From: Candidatus Latescibacterota bacterium
GTDB taxonomy: Bacteria; Latescibacterota; UBA2968; UBA8231
NCBI GenBank assembly: GCA_022827835.1
Contig: JAJEIO010000032.1
Location: 53,748 to 117,747, forward strand
DNA length: 64,000 nt
Direction of reading: 5' to 3'
Position 1 is the first letter of the stretch, and every line of letters begins with the position of its first letter. Of the stretch, positions 33,823 through 42,620 are shown one piece after another. The position numbers and the translations under genes are program-made. The notes beneath the pieces were generated by a model. The model was not told the origin of the DNA, ran no database searches, and saw only the letters and a list, made by a program, of their open reading frames with translations.

Positions 33823-35820
33823 ATGTCGCTGGATTTTCGCTCCACGAAAGGGATGTCCGGGAGCCGTGGTACTGAAGTTCCCTCCCCTTTAGAGACTTCG
33901 GCGTTCACGCTCAGGGCGTTCCTGCTGGGCTGCGTCTTCGCCTTCTTCGTCTCGGCTGGGTCTGCGTATGGGACCCTCTACCTGCAGGGGTCGTTCATGG
34001 CCTTGGGGACCAGTACGGTGGGCGCGGTGTTTCTTCTGGCTCTCCTCACCGGCTTGGTGAATCCCCTGCTCAGACTGGTCCATCCGCGGGCGGGCCTGAA
34101 CCAGCAGGAACTGCTGGTGATCTACATCATGATGGTCATGGCCTCCCCGATTCCCACCCTCTTCTGCGCCCGCTTCCTCTCCCAGATCACCGCTCCCTTC
34201 TACTACGCCACCCCCGAGAACGATTGGCGCAACCTGATCCAGCCATATATACCCCACTGGTTGATGCCGCACGACGCCGAGATTCTGAGTCCGTTCTACG
34301 AAGGAGGAGAACAAGGGCAGTCGATTCCCTGGGAAGCCTGGGTGCCGACGTTTTTGGCTTGGACTCCTTTCGTCTGGGCGCTGTTTTTGGTGATGATTGC
34401 CAGCATGGTCGTGCTGCGCAAGCAGTGGGTCGAGAACGAACGGTTGGTCTATCCCCTGGTACAGGTGCCCCTAGCCATGACCGAGCAAGGCGGGGAGCGC
34501 GAGCGCATCCCCCCTTTCTTCAAGAATCCGGTGATGTGGGCTGGCTTTGCAGTACCGTTTCTCTGGGGTACGCTGCACGGACTCTACAACTACTTCCCGG
34601 ATGTGTTCCTCATCGCCGAGGAAATAGACATGGTCCGTTTGATCGTGCCCATCTTTCGCGACACTTCAGAGTTGCACATCAAGTTGCGGCCCAATATCCT
34701 AGGATTTTTCTACTTCCTCAAGACGGAGGTCGCCTTCAGTCTGTGGTTTTTCAACCTGTTGTTCAACATAGTGCGGGGAATTTTCGGAGTCTTTGGCATC
34801 ACCAGTTCGGAGACCCTCGGAGGCGGCCACGCAGTACGGGATCCGATTCTGGCGCATCAGTCGATGGGGGCGATGTTGGTGCTGTTTTTAGGCGGCCTGT
34901 GGACGGCGCGCAAGCATTTGAAGGAGGTTTTCCGCAAGGCCTTTACTGGGGATTCGACGGTGGATGATTCCGGAGAGATCCTCTCTTATCGGACGGCGGT
35001 GATTGTCCTGATTACCGGCAACCTGGTATTGGTGGGATGGTTGTGGCTGGCGGGCATGCCTTTGTGGGTGGCGCTGAGCTTGATCTGCTTAGCGGCAGTG
35101 ATTATCTACGGCTACACCCGGGTGGTGGCCGAGGGCGGGCTGTCGGATGGCTCGCCGCCGGTAGTGCCAGCCGGCATCTTAGTGTCGGCGGTGGGCTCGT
35201 CGGTGATCGGGTCGCAGGGCCTAGTTATTTTGGCGACGACCTATTTCTGGACGGCCGGCGTGCGCAGTTTCGTGATGACTTCGTGCGCTAATGGCCTCAG
35301 GTTGGGGGAGGAGTTGGGAAGCGGCAAACGGCCGCTGTTCTGGGCTTTGGTCCTGGGTGTGGTAATAGCCTTGGCCGGGTCAATCTGGGTTATCATGATA
35401 CTCAGCCAAGAGTACGGGGCTCTCAATCTGAGGATATGGTCGGAGAGGAACGCCTACGACTACATGGGGAATATGATTCACTCGCCGAAAGCGCCGCACC
35501 TGTGGGGCTGGATCAACACTGGAATCGGGGCCGTGATTATGTCGGGCTTGATGATCGCCCGTTGGCGCTATGTGTGGTGGCCGCTCCATCCCTTGGGGTA
35601 TCCGATCGGTCCGATATGGATCATGACCGCTCTGTGGTTCAACATGTTTTTGGCTTGGCTGATCAAGGTGCTGGTACTCAAGTATGGGGGGGTGGGACTC
35701 TACATGAAAACTCGTCCCTTTTTCTTTGGCATGATCCTGGGACACATCTCACCGGGAGGCTTTTATCTCATCATCGACCACTTCACCGGCATGACCGGCA
35801 ATGTGATCTTCTGGGGATGA
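33823..35820 (+). CDS. DUF6785/DUF6784-like polytopic membrane protein (OPT-like)
   Basis: 665 residues with about twelve to fourteen hydrophobic membrane segments. Recognisable pieces are an N-terminal LRAFLLGCVFAFFVSAGSAY, HPRAGLNQQELLVIYIMMVMASPIP and a C-terminal HPLGYPIGPIWIMTALWFN. I associate this pattern with DUF6785/DUF6784 proteins of Latescibacteria, Armatimonadetes and relatives, distantly like oligopeptide transporters. Transport is inferred, and substrate is unknown. The start is ATG at 33823 after GAGAGGGGG; a GTG immediately before it is also possible. It lies 40 bases after the sulfatase, likely cotranscribed, which suggests uptake of the sulfated compound or its product. Confidence 0.78.
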   Translation: MSLDFRSTKGMSGSRGTEVPSPLETSAFTLRAFLLGCVFAFFVSAGSAYGTLYLQGSFMALGTSTVGAVFLLALLTGLVNPLLRLVHPRAGLNQQELLVIYIMMVMASPIPTLFCARFLSQITAPFYYATPENDWRNLIQPYIPHWLMPHDAEILSPFYEGGEQGQSIPWEAWVPTFLAWTPFVWALFLVMIASMVVLRKQWVENERLVYPLVQVPLAMTEQGGERERIPPFFKNPVMWAGFAVPFLWGTLHGLYNYFPDVFLIAEEIDMVRLIVPIFRDTSELHIKLRPNILGFFYFLKTEVAFSLWFFNLLFNIVRGIFGVFGITSSETLGGGHAVRDPILAHQSMGAMLVLFLGGLWTARKHLKEVFRKAFTGDSTVDDSGEILSYRTAVIVLITGNLVLVGWLWLAGMPLWVALSLICLAAVIIYGYTRVVAEGGLSDGSPPVVPAGILVSAVGSSVIGSQGLVILATTYFWTAGVRSFVMTSCANGLRLGEELGSGKRPLFWALVLGVVIALAGSIWVIMILSQEYGALNLRIWSERNAYDYMGNMIHSPKAPHLWGWINTGIGAVIMSGLMIARWRYVWWPLHPLGYPIGPIWIMTALWFNMFLAWLIKVLVLKYGGVGLYMKTRPFFFGMILGHISPGGFYLIIDHFTGMTGNVIFWG

Positions 35821-36019
35821 TGTGTAGGATATCAAACTCGTTCCAAAGCATAGAATATTTACTTGTAAAACTGGAAATGTAAAGTTATCTTGCTGGGCAA
35901 ATGTAAACATTCTTGATCCATTGCCCGAAAGGAGGTCCCTGCGCAGAGCTTGAGGTGGATTCACGTGGTGGAGGAGAGAAAATAATCTCTAACACTCTCA
36001 TTAGGAGGACATATTACTA

Positions 36020-36937
36020 ATGAAGAAATTCACGTTGATGCTTTTAGGATGCGTGCTGTTCCTCGGTCTGAACACGTCGGTCACTGGGCATACGAATGAA
36101 GAATATTTCATGCCCCAGGTGCCCGATCCCAGCGCGATCACGATCGATGGGAACGAGGACGACTGGGGCTGGATGGAAGAGGATTTCAAGATAGGATTGG
36201 ATCAGACGTGGGACAGTGTTACAGGGGATGTTCAAAGGGACGGCTTAGATTTCTCTTGGTTCGCTGGGTGGAGTGCGCCGCCCGACAATCGAGTATATTT
36301 CTTCATCAGAGTTCAGGACGATACCCTGCGGCTCCTTGAGGAGGATCAGAAACGCTGGTGGAGCGACGACCATGTGCAAATCTACATTGACGCCGACCAC
36401 TCAGGCGGGAACTTTTTGGGGGAAAATCTCGATCAGGTTTACAATGGGCAGCGCTACCATCTCCGCATCAAGCCACTTCCCGGTCAGCCGGTGGCCTATA
36501 ACAGCCTGCTCGAGTATATCGACCTCCCGGAAATAGGTTGGAGTTCGGACCTATACAATGGCGAGCCCACAGAGTGGTTCGAAATCGCTTGGACGTTGCT
36601 GCCAGCAACGGCCGGTCATCTATCGACCAACATTACTTGGACCATGGAGTTCCGCGCTGCTTTATGGGATATTCATAATACAAGCCCGGAGACAAGCGTA
36701 AGGCATATCTTCCAATCCGATAAGATTATTCACTTTGGGGCGCGGGTTGGCGACAGCGACGGAGAAGGGGCTAAACATAGAATGGTCATGATTGGTGCTC
36801 AACCCCAAGCAGGCCAGAAGGCACAGTATCATCCCGACTGGATTTTGCTGGAAGCGGATGAGGCTGAGGCTGAGACTGCGGTAAGATCCACCTCTTGGGG
36901 CAGGATCAAGAGCCATTTGGGCCATCAATTGCGCTGA
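36020..36937 (+). CDS. Secreted CBM9/DOMON-like protein with C-terminal WGxIK tail
   Basis: 305 residues: a signal peptide ending near VTGH, a CBM9-like beta-sandwich with TIDGNEDDWGWMEEDF, PDNRVYFFIRVQDD and DDHVQIYIDADHSGG, and the tail TAVRSTSWGRIKSHLGHQLR. It is very close to 55018-55947 (shared segments such as NGQRYHLR and EYIDLPEIGWSSD). The start ATG at 36020 follows AGGAGGACAT. An additional AAAGGAGG sits about 90 bases upstream, as in the other two paralogs, and the leader shares TAATCTCTAACA (35983-35994) with the one at 14698. It is followed by a strong terminator that is part of the tRNA-Val repeat. Confidence 0.86.
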   Translation: MKKFTLMLLGCVLFLGLNTSVTGHTNEEYFMPQVPDPSAITIDGNEDDWGWMEEDFKIGLDQTWDSVTGDVQRDGLDFSWFAGWSAPPDNRVYFFIRVQDDTLRLLEEDQKRWWSDDHVQIYIDADHSGGNFLGENLDQVYNGQRYHLRIKPLPGQPVAYNSLLEYIDLPEIGWSSDLYNGEPTEWFEIAWTLLPATAGHLSTNITWTMEFRAALWDIHNTSPETSVRHIFQSDKIIHFGARVGDSDGEGAKHRMVMIGAQPQAGQKAQYHPDWILLEADEAEAETAVRSTSWGRIKSHLGHQLR

Positions 36938-36967
36938 TGAAGTGATTTTGAGAAGAGGAAGATGCAC

Positions 36968-37006
36968 TCGGCCCACCACTTCAAGCCCCTGAGCAATCAG
37001 GGGCTT
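36968..37006 (+). repeat. Direct repeat, right copy: degenerate tRNA-Val 3' end plus terminator
   Basis: TCGGCCCACCACT, then TC and the hairpin identical to the one after tRNA-Val. The tRNA body is absent, so only the last dozen bases of the tRNA and its terminator are represented. It lies 31 bases after the CBM9-like gene stop. This arrangement is what insertion at a tRNA 3' end or a segmental duplication would leave. Confidence 0.65.
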
Positions 37007-37010
37007 TTTT
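36983..37010 (+). terminator. Rho-independent terminator after the CBM9-like gene
   Basis: AAGCCCCTGA, loop GCAA, TCAGGGGCTT, then a T run to 37010. The 10-base-pair stem and GNRA loop are identical to the tRNA-Val terminator. It also abuts the 3' end of the convergent FlgD-tailed gene. Confidence 0.88.
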
Positions 37011-38973
37011 AATAGACTACGGCGAGGCTGCGTTCTTGCGTCCATTGCCCTTGGTCTGTTTGAGCGCGCACTTGCACGACGTATATCCCGGGCGCGACGA
37101 GTTGGCCTTCTGCGTCGCGTCCGTTCCACATTGCACGATGGCGGCCGTTGAGCTGTACACCGAGAGCTTGCCGCCACGTGGAGCGGCCGTCGAGCGCGTA
37201 GATTTCTAGCTCTACCTCGGCGGGGGTTAGCAAGCGGAACAAGTTGTACTGGATCGTTACGTGGTCGTTGATGCCGTCGCCCTGCGGGGTGAACGCGGTC
37301 GGCTGCACCTCTATAGCGCCCAACACCTCATCCAATGCCCCCCCGATGGCGACCATGCGCAGTTGATTGGTGCCCAGAGCGTCGCTGGCGTCTCCCCCTT
37401 CTACTTGCTGCGGCAGGTTCTGCTCGGCGCGTGCAAAGACCTCGGCTTGCACGGTGCCTGAAGCCGTGTACATGACAGTTTCCAAAAGCAAGCGCAGCGT
37501 TTGCGCACCCTCGTCGCGGATGGGTTCGGGCAAGTAGATTGCTAGGCCCTCGGGTTCGGCGATTACGCTGTCGGCAACTACTAACTGCAAGGGATTGCCC
37601 ATCTCCAAGCCGAGCAGAGTACCCGCGCTGGGCAGGGTTAAACGCACCGCGTCAAACCCAGCTTGCTCCGCTGCGAATTCGGCCCGCAGGTCGCAGACCA
37701 ACTCGATCTTTTGTCCGGCTGGCACTTCGGCGATATGGCCTATAGGCTGTAGGTCGCTGGCTGCGGCTACCTCACCTACCACCCGCTCGGCCAGCAGTGG
37801 AGAATACTCAATCGCCAGCGAATCCAAGCGCGTAAAATCCCACAGCGTTTCGGTTGCTAAGGTCAGTCGTAGTTGTAGGTAGCGGCCGCTCGGCACTCGG
37901 GGCAGCTCGCCGGAACGGCGCAGCGGTGGCGACCAAAAGCTCCAATTGTCCGCGTCGTCGATAATGGGGCCGCGCCAGCCCACGGCCGGGGGATCCCAAG
38001 GCCAGATGCGCTGCTTGAGGCGTTCGTATGCGCTTTGCGTTACTTCCACGAGTTGGCCGATGTCGTCGTATCCGTGATAGCCAGTGGGTGTGGGGTCTAA
38101 GCCAGTCTTGATTTCTACTTGCACGGATGTTGGTGCGTCGGGTGCGGCTGCGAGTTGGTCGCCGTCGCGCCGCCACTTGCCCGCGCCAAAGCGCACGCGC
38201 CCGATGTTGACCACTTGGCCGAGGTCGGCTACCTGAGACGTCCAGATCGCTTGGGGCGGGAATCCCCGGCCGGACACCTCTAGTTCAGCCAAGGCGAACC
38301 TGTTGTAGAACCGGCCGATGTCTGGGAAGAAGTAGATGCGCAGAAAGCGCAGGTATTGCAGTGGGAACTCGATATGTACGACGGCTTCGGTGTTCAGATC
38401 GATGCTGGCTAGCAGGATGTCCAAAGGTCGGTAGTGGGTGCCTTCTTCCTTTGCGACACCCACTGGATCAAGGCTGCCGGAGAGTTCGTATTTGGCAAAG
38501 GCGAAGTTGGGGCGATACGGCTCTTGGGTGAGCGCGTCTCGCCCCTCGGGTGGGTAGAAGGCAAAGCGATCCACTGGCACGGGCACGCCGAGGTCGATTG
38601 TGTAGAATTCGTTGTACTCGGAGTAGGTTTGCGCCGCAAAGAAGGTCGTGAGGTCGCCATCTACAAAGTCGCGTGGCTCGGCGCGTGGGCGAAGGTAGTT
38701 GATGCCGCGCCAGATGCGGACATCCCCTAAGCGATAGGTGGATTCTCCGGGGGAGCGCCAGCGATACCAAGGCCCTAATTGGGGGAGCAAGTTCTCGCCG
38801 GGTTTGAGTTCGCGCGGCTGGAGTACGGACGGGTCGGTAGCGTCATCCATCATCCTGTTTTGCCACGTCCACTCCGCCCACGGCTCCGCGCCGCCGAGGC
38901 GAAACTCATCTACTGCCCATGAGCGCGCCGATAGACCGCTTAGCATTAATGCAAGAGCGAACGCATGTCGCAT
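37009..38973 (-). CDS. Secreted discoidin-like protein with TPQGDG/FlgD-like C-terminal domain (group A)
   Basis: 654 residues: a signal peptide ending near RSWA, a discoidin-like block (YTIDLGVPVPVDRFAFYPP), a middle region (EQAGFDAVRL, VADSV) and the C-terminal domain from TPQGDGIND (T562) through WNGRDAEGQLVAPGIYVVQV to the end AVVY. It is the third group A member and the only one on the minus strand. The ATG at 38973 follows AGAGGTCCCCC. It stands alone: the upstream 154 bases to the MFS gene hold no gene, and it ends inside the T run of the convergent terminator. Confidence 0.85.
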   Translation of the reverse strand: MRHAFALALMLSGLSARSWAVDEFRLGGAEPWAEWTWQNRMMDDATDPSVLQPRELKPGENLLPQLGPWYRWRSPGESTYRLGDVRIWRGINYLRPRAEPRDFVDGDLTTFFAAQTYSEYNEFYTIDLGVPVPVDRFAFYPPEGRDALTQEPYRPNFAFAKYELSGSLDPVGVAKEEGTHYRPLDILLASIDLNTEAVVHIEFPLQYLRFLRIYFFPDIGRFYNRFALAELEVSGRGFPPQAIWTSQVADLGQVVNIGRVRFGAGKWRRDGDQLAAAPDAPTSVQVEIKTGLDPTPTGYHGYDDIGQLVEVTQSAYERLKQRIWPWDPPAVGWRGPIIDDADNWSFWSPPLRRSGELPRVPSGRYLQLRLTLATETLWDFTRLDSLAIEYSPLLAERVVGEVAAASDLQPIGHIAEVPAGQKIELVCDLRAEFAAEQAGFDAVRLTLPSAGTLLGLEMGNPLQLVVADSVIAEPEGLAIYLPEPIRDEGAQTLRLLLETVMYTASGTVQAEVFARAEQNLPQQVEGGDASDALGTNQLRMVAIGGALDEVLGAIEVQPTAFTPQGDGINDHVTIQYNLFRLLTPAEVELEIYALDGRSTWRQALGVQLNGRHRAMWNGRDAEGQLVAPGIYVVQVRAQTDQGQWTQERSLAVVY

Positions 38974-39127
38974 GGGGGACCTCTTGTGGAGATTTTCAGC
39001 AGCTTAGCGGCTCTAGTGCCCACCAGAAACTTCCCCTAACCACTACCAGAACGGAGTCCCTGTGTCAATAGAAACTTCGTCGTTGTGTGGGAAGTACTCT
39101 ATTAGATTCTCACGTGAGTGATTGACA

Positions 39128-40414
39128 CTAGCGCTCTCCCGCAAGAGAACGCGCCGGTCTCAGCCCGAAGAAAGCCGCCATGATCAGGCCGCTGGCAATC
39201 CGCGACGCGCAGGCCAAGCCAAAGACGGCTCCGTAGCCATAGTCGAGGATGAGTATGCCGCCGATGAGGCTGCCGAGGAAGTTCAGAAGCTGGAAGCCGC
39301 AGACGCGGAGGCCCTGGATCCGCGCCCAGAAGCGCCGGGGCAGCACTTGGGTGGAAAAGTGCTGGTCGGACGGGTTGTCGATGACTTCGCCGATGCGCAC
39401 GAGCAGGAACATGGGTATGGCCAATGGCAGACTGATAAAGGCTCCCATGATCCCGAGGGCACTGCCGCCCATAATGCGGGACGGGAGAATGGTCAGCGTC
39501 GGCCCGAAGCGGCGCACCAGCGTGGGCGCGGCAAAGGTCGCTGGTAGGCCGGCGAGTTGGCTGAGGAAGAAGATCGCGCCGATCGCAGCCGGGCCGACCC
39601 CCAGTTCGGCCTCGAAGAACACGTTGAAGAAAGGGTACGTCAGTCCCATAGAGAAGCCCCGCGTGCCACTCAAGGCGGTAATAGCGGCAAAGACGCGCCA
39701 CGGAGAGGCCATTGGCTCGGTCTCGTCCGGCGACTTTCGGGCTTCGGCGTGCTCAGGGCGACGCCGGGTTGGCGCAGGTGCTCTTTCGCGGCGGGTTTGA
39801 CCAGATGCGTACAACAGCGGCACGACGGCGATGAGCGAACACGCCGCGCCGAAAAACAGCGCGTAGCGGAAGGGCTCGGGAACCTCGGTGGAGAGGCCGA
39901 GGAAATAGCCCATGACTCCGGGCATGAAACCGCCGATTAGGCTCAAGAGCATGCGGACGACTATTTGCAGGGCCGACCAGATGGCGAGGGCTTCGGCGCG
40001 CCGCGCGGGGTGGGCGTTGTCCGAGAGGAAGGGCACGTGGTTGACCCAGACGAAGGCCATGGCCACGCCGCCGACAAACGAGAACGCCAGCAGTGCGCCC
40101 GGCGACGTGGTCAAGCACAAGCCCAACTGGGAGATGGCCAGCAGCAGACCCGAGGCTATGAGGAAGGGCCGACGGCCGAAGCGGTCGCTCAGGATGCCGG
40201 TGGGTAGCGCTAACAGGCCGGTCGCCAGCGGTGCCATGCTGGCGACTTGGCCGATGAAATCCTCTTGGTAGCTCAGGCGCAGGAGATAGAGATTGTACAG
40301 CAGGGAAAAGAGCGCCATGCCGGCGTTGATCGAGGTGCCAAAAGCGAAAAACAGCCGGACATTGCGGTTGAATTCCCGCAGCCGAAAGCGGCTTAGGGCG
40401 TGGCCTACGGGCAT
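39128..40414 (-). CDS. Major facilitator superfamily transporter
   Basis: 428 residues with about twelve membrane segments in two halves joined by a charged loop (RRERAPAPTRRRPEHAEARK). The MFS loop signature appears as GILSDRFGRRPFL after the second to third segment. It moves small solutes across the inner membrane; direction and substrate are unknown. The start ATG at 40414 overlaps the stop of the upstream M14 peptidase gene by 10 bases, so the genes are translationally coupled. Third gene of the PhyH-M14-MFS operon, suggesting import of a peptide-like or amide substrate that the two enzymes process. Confidence 0.88.
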   Translation of the reverse strand: MPVGHALSRFRLREFNRNVRLFFAFGTSINAGMALFSLLYNLYLLRLSYQEDFIGQVASMAPLATGLLALPTGILSDRFGRRPFLIASGLLLAISQLGLCLTTSPGALLAFSFVGGVAMAFVWVNHVPFLSDNAHPARRAEALAIWSALQIVVRMLLSLIGGFMPGVMGYFLGLSTEVPEPFRYALFFGAACSLIAVVPLLYASGQTRRERAPAPTRRRPEHAEARKSPDETEPMASPWRVFAAITALSGTRGFSMGLTYPFFNVFFEAELGVGPAAIGAIFFLSQLAGLPATFAAPTLVRRFGPTLTILPSRIMGGSALGIMGAFISLPLAIPMFLLVRIGEVIDNPSDQHFSTQVLPRRFWARIQGLRVCGFQLLNFLGSLIGGILILDYGYGAVFGLACASRIASGLIMAAFFGLRPARSLAGER

Positions 40415-41421
40415 CCGGCGTGGCGCTCTGCAAACACCTCTACGGCCTTTTTCGCCGCTAGCTTGGAGGCATGGACTCGGTCGGCAAAGCTCAAGGCCAT
40501 GCCGGTCTCAATGGTGAAAGCGGGGCCGTAGGTATGGGCCGCGAAATCGGCGAGGTTAAGTCCTTCGCCGCGCTGGGCCGCGTTGAGCCAGAAGACCCCG
40601 TGCGGCCTTCGGGTAAAAAACGATCCAGGCAAATAGTCGGCCGGGGGCAGGGCTGCTCCCGCCTCAGCGACCGCGGCGATCATGGCGTCGGCCATGTGCT
40701 CCTCCCACTCTTGGTCGCTAGGGGTGCGCTGGTGCCGCGCCGAAAACCAAAAGAAGTCGCCTCCGTGCTCGTGGAGGTCCAGCGTCAAACCGGGCTGTAT
40801 GGCGGCCATTAGGTCGCGAGTGCAACGCGGCTCGACGGGTGCCCAAGGGGTGTCGTGGAAGCGGTTGAGGTGGAGGACTTCGCCGGTGGGATCAATTATC
40901 AGCGTGTACGCGCGCTCGACGCCGGGATTGCTGGCGGGGAAATAGAGCCGACGGCCCTTGAGCGCTTCGATCCAGTCCCCGACTGGATGGTTGTACAGGT
41001 TGCTCGTCGAGTAGCCATACTCGCCGATGAGGGCGACCACAGTGTCGCCTTCTTCATAGAGGACTTCGCTGCGCTTTTTGAGCAAGGGGGCGACGGCGTC
41101 GAGGCCGCCGAGGTTTGGGGCTTCTTCTAGGCTCAGGCCGAGCGCGTAGGAGAGGCCGTTCATGCCGATGGGGTCGCGGCTGGGAATGGTGTAGAGCTGG
41201 TGCTCGGTCTCGATCTCGTCGATGAGGGCGCAGGCCGCGCTGACGCCGGCTTGTTCGGTGGAATGGCTGCCGGCGCTGATGAAAATGGCCGGTGTTTTGT
41301 CACCGCCGCTTTTGATCGCGACAATGGGCTGGCCGTCGGGCGCGCGGCCGAGAATCTGTGGAGTGTGGCCGTTGTCCTGGATACAGGTGAGTAAGTCGGC
41401 GTAGCTAGCGAATGGCTGCAT
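40405..41421 (-). CDS. M14-type zinc carboxypeptidase-like protein
   Basis: 338 residues, no signal peptide. The zinc site of the M14 family is visible: H53-S-T-E56 in SAGSHSTEQAG, then H217 in DLHEHGGD, with the catalytic Glu305 in FTIETGM. M14 enzymes remove C-terminal amino acids or hydrolyse related amide or ester bonds (succinylglutamate desuccinylase-like relatives). The ATG at 41421 lies 5 bases after the PhyH stop; the frame extends further upstream but only over the PhyH gene. It sits between a PhyH oxygenase and an MFS transporter. The cytoplasmic location argues for metabolite rather than protein hydrolysis. Confidence 0.85.
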   Translation of the reverse strand: MQPFASYADLLTCIQDNGHTPQILGRAPDGQPIVAIKSGGDKTPAIFISAGSHSTEQAGVSAACALIDEIETEHQLYTIPSRDPIGMNGLSYALGLSLEEAPNLGGLDAVAPLLKKRSEVLYEEGDTVVALIGEYGYSTSNLYNHPVGDWIEALKGRRLYFPASNPGVERAYTLIIDPTGEVLHLNRFHDTPWAPVEPRCTRDLMAAIQPGLTLDLHEHGGDFFWFSARHQRTPSDQEWEEHMADAMIAAVAEAGAALPPADYLPGSFFTRRPHGVFWLNAAQRGEGLNLADFAAHTYGPAFTIETGMALSFADRVHASKLAAKKAVEVFAERHAGCP

Positions 41422-41426
41422 GGCGT

Positions 41427-42440
41427 TTAGGCACACAGGGGATGCGCCATTTCCATTTGCTCGCGGCGGAAGGGGACGTCGATTTGGCCGTCTTGGTTGA
41501 TGGTCGCCATTTTGGCCCGCGCCTCCAGCCACAGTCGGTGCCACTCGGCTGGGTCGCGCAACTCGCTGTCTGGATTGCGGCGGCTGCGCGCGACGAAGCC
41601 GGGGAAGGCGATGCGCCCGGTGGGCTGGTCGGTGGGATTGTAGCGCAGGTCAAAGCTCCAGCGGACCTCGTCGCTGACGTTGGGATAGGAACCGTGGACG
41701 GTCTGCTTGTGGACGCAGATGACGTCGCCGCGCTCGACCGGCAAGGGGATGGCCCGATCGGCGGGGAAGAGCTTTTCCGGGACTTGGGTTGCGCCGGCGA
41801 ATTGTGGTGCGTTGTCCATGTAGTTGGAGCAGTGCGGCAGTAGCCCGCTTTTGTGCGAGCCGGGCGCGACCATCAGTGGCCCTTTCTCGATGGGCGTGTC
41901 TTGGAGGGAGAACCATATAGTCAGCATCTGCGTATCGTCTGCTTCTTCGGTTACGACGCCGTGGTCTTGGTGCCATTGGGTCGCGCCGAGGATGGCGTTG
42001 CCAAACTGGTTTTTGGGCAGATGGCGCTCGGGCGGTTTGATGCGCACGTGCTGGACGGGGTTGGAGTAGATTTCCGGACCAATCAGCGACTCGACGACGT
42101 CGAGCAGGTTCGGGTCGGTGAAGGCGCGGAAGACGGCCGGCCCGGCCCAGAAGGGAGTGTCGGGCTGGACGTTTTGAAAGGGCAGTGAGAAGTCGAAGAA
42201 CTGGCTGTGGATGCGGCCAGTTTCAACGCAGATCTGGATATAGCGGTCGCCAAACTCGAGTTCTTCGTAGCGCGAGGTGATTTCGCCTTGAGCGTAGAGA
42301 TCGTCGGCCAAGCTGTCGAGGACCGTGGCGTATTCGTCGATGACTGGGTCGAGGGTGGTGACCGGATCGAGGACGCCTTTGACGACGACGTAGCCTTCGC
42401 TGGCAAAGTGGTCGAGTTGGCTGGGGGTGAGCGCGGGCAT
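41427..42440 (-). CDS. Phytanoyl-CoA dioxygenase (PhyH) family protein
   Basis: 337 residues. The Fe(II) triad is intact: H157-Q-D159 (TQWHQDHG) and H249 (VHG), with R260 or R266 as candidate 2-oxoglutarate ligand and a PGSHKSG loop at 194. It should therefore be an active 2-oxoglutarate oxygenase, hydroxylating a small organic substrate; ectoine- or betaine-like molecules are possible, but unproven. The ATG at 42440 follows GGAGGAAAACC. It leads the operon with the M14 and MFS genes and is divergent from the FlgD-tailed gene at 42621 across 180 bases. Confidence 0.9.
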   Translation of the reverse strand: MPALTPSQLDHFASEGYVVVKGVLDPVTTLDPVIDEYATVLDSLADDLYAQGEITSRYEELEFGDRYIQICVETGRIHSQFFDFSLPFQNVQPDTPFWAGPAVFRAFTDPNLLDVVESLIGPEIYSNPVQHVRIKPPERHLPKNQFGNAILGATQWHQDHGVVTEEADDTQMLTIWFSLQDTPIEKGPLMVAPGSHKSGLLPHCSNYMDNAPQFAGATQVPEKLFPADRAIPLPVERGDVICVHKQTVHGSYPNVSDEVRWSFDLRYNPTDQPTGRIAFPGFVARSRRNPDSELRDPAEWHRLWLEARAKMATINQDGQIDVPFRREQMEMAHPLCA

Positions 42441-42620
42441 GGTTTTCCTCCGATGGGTGTGCGGTTGGTGGGCGACGCGTGCGTTGCTTCTACAATAACA
42501 AGGGCCATGTATAAGAGGCAAGCGCGGATTGGAGGGAGAAGTGCGATTCGATATACTATGGCTCTGCGTCGCTTGCGGTGGGGAACGCCAGCCGAGGCGA
42601 CCGATGTCATAGGAGACACC

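Noticed and set aside
34224..34967. 247-residue plus-strand frame inside the DUF6785 gene
   Set aside because: Arg- and Gly-rich translation in another frame of a strongly supported membrane protein.
32211..36937. Complete integrative element with its own integrase
   Set aside because: No integrase, relaxase or replication gene lies between the tRNA-linked repeats; only the repeat pattern is reported.
42207..42620. Upstream extension of the 42621 gene
   Set aside because: It overlaps the divergent PhyH gene and lacks a signal peptide; the ATG at 42621 with AGGAG gives a proper signal peptide.
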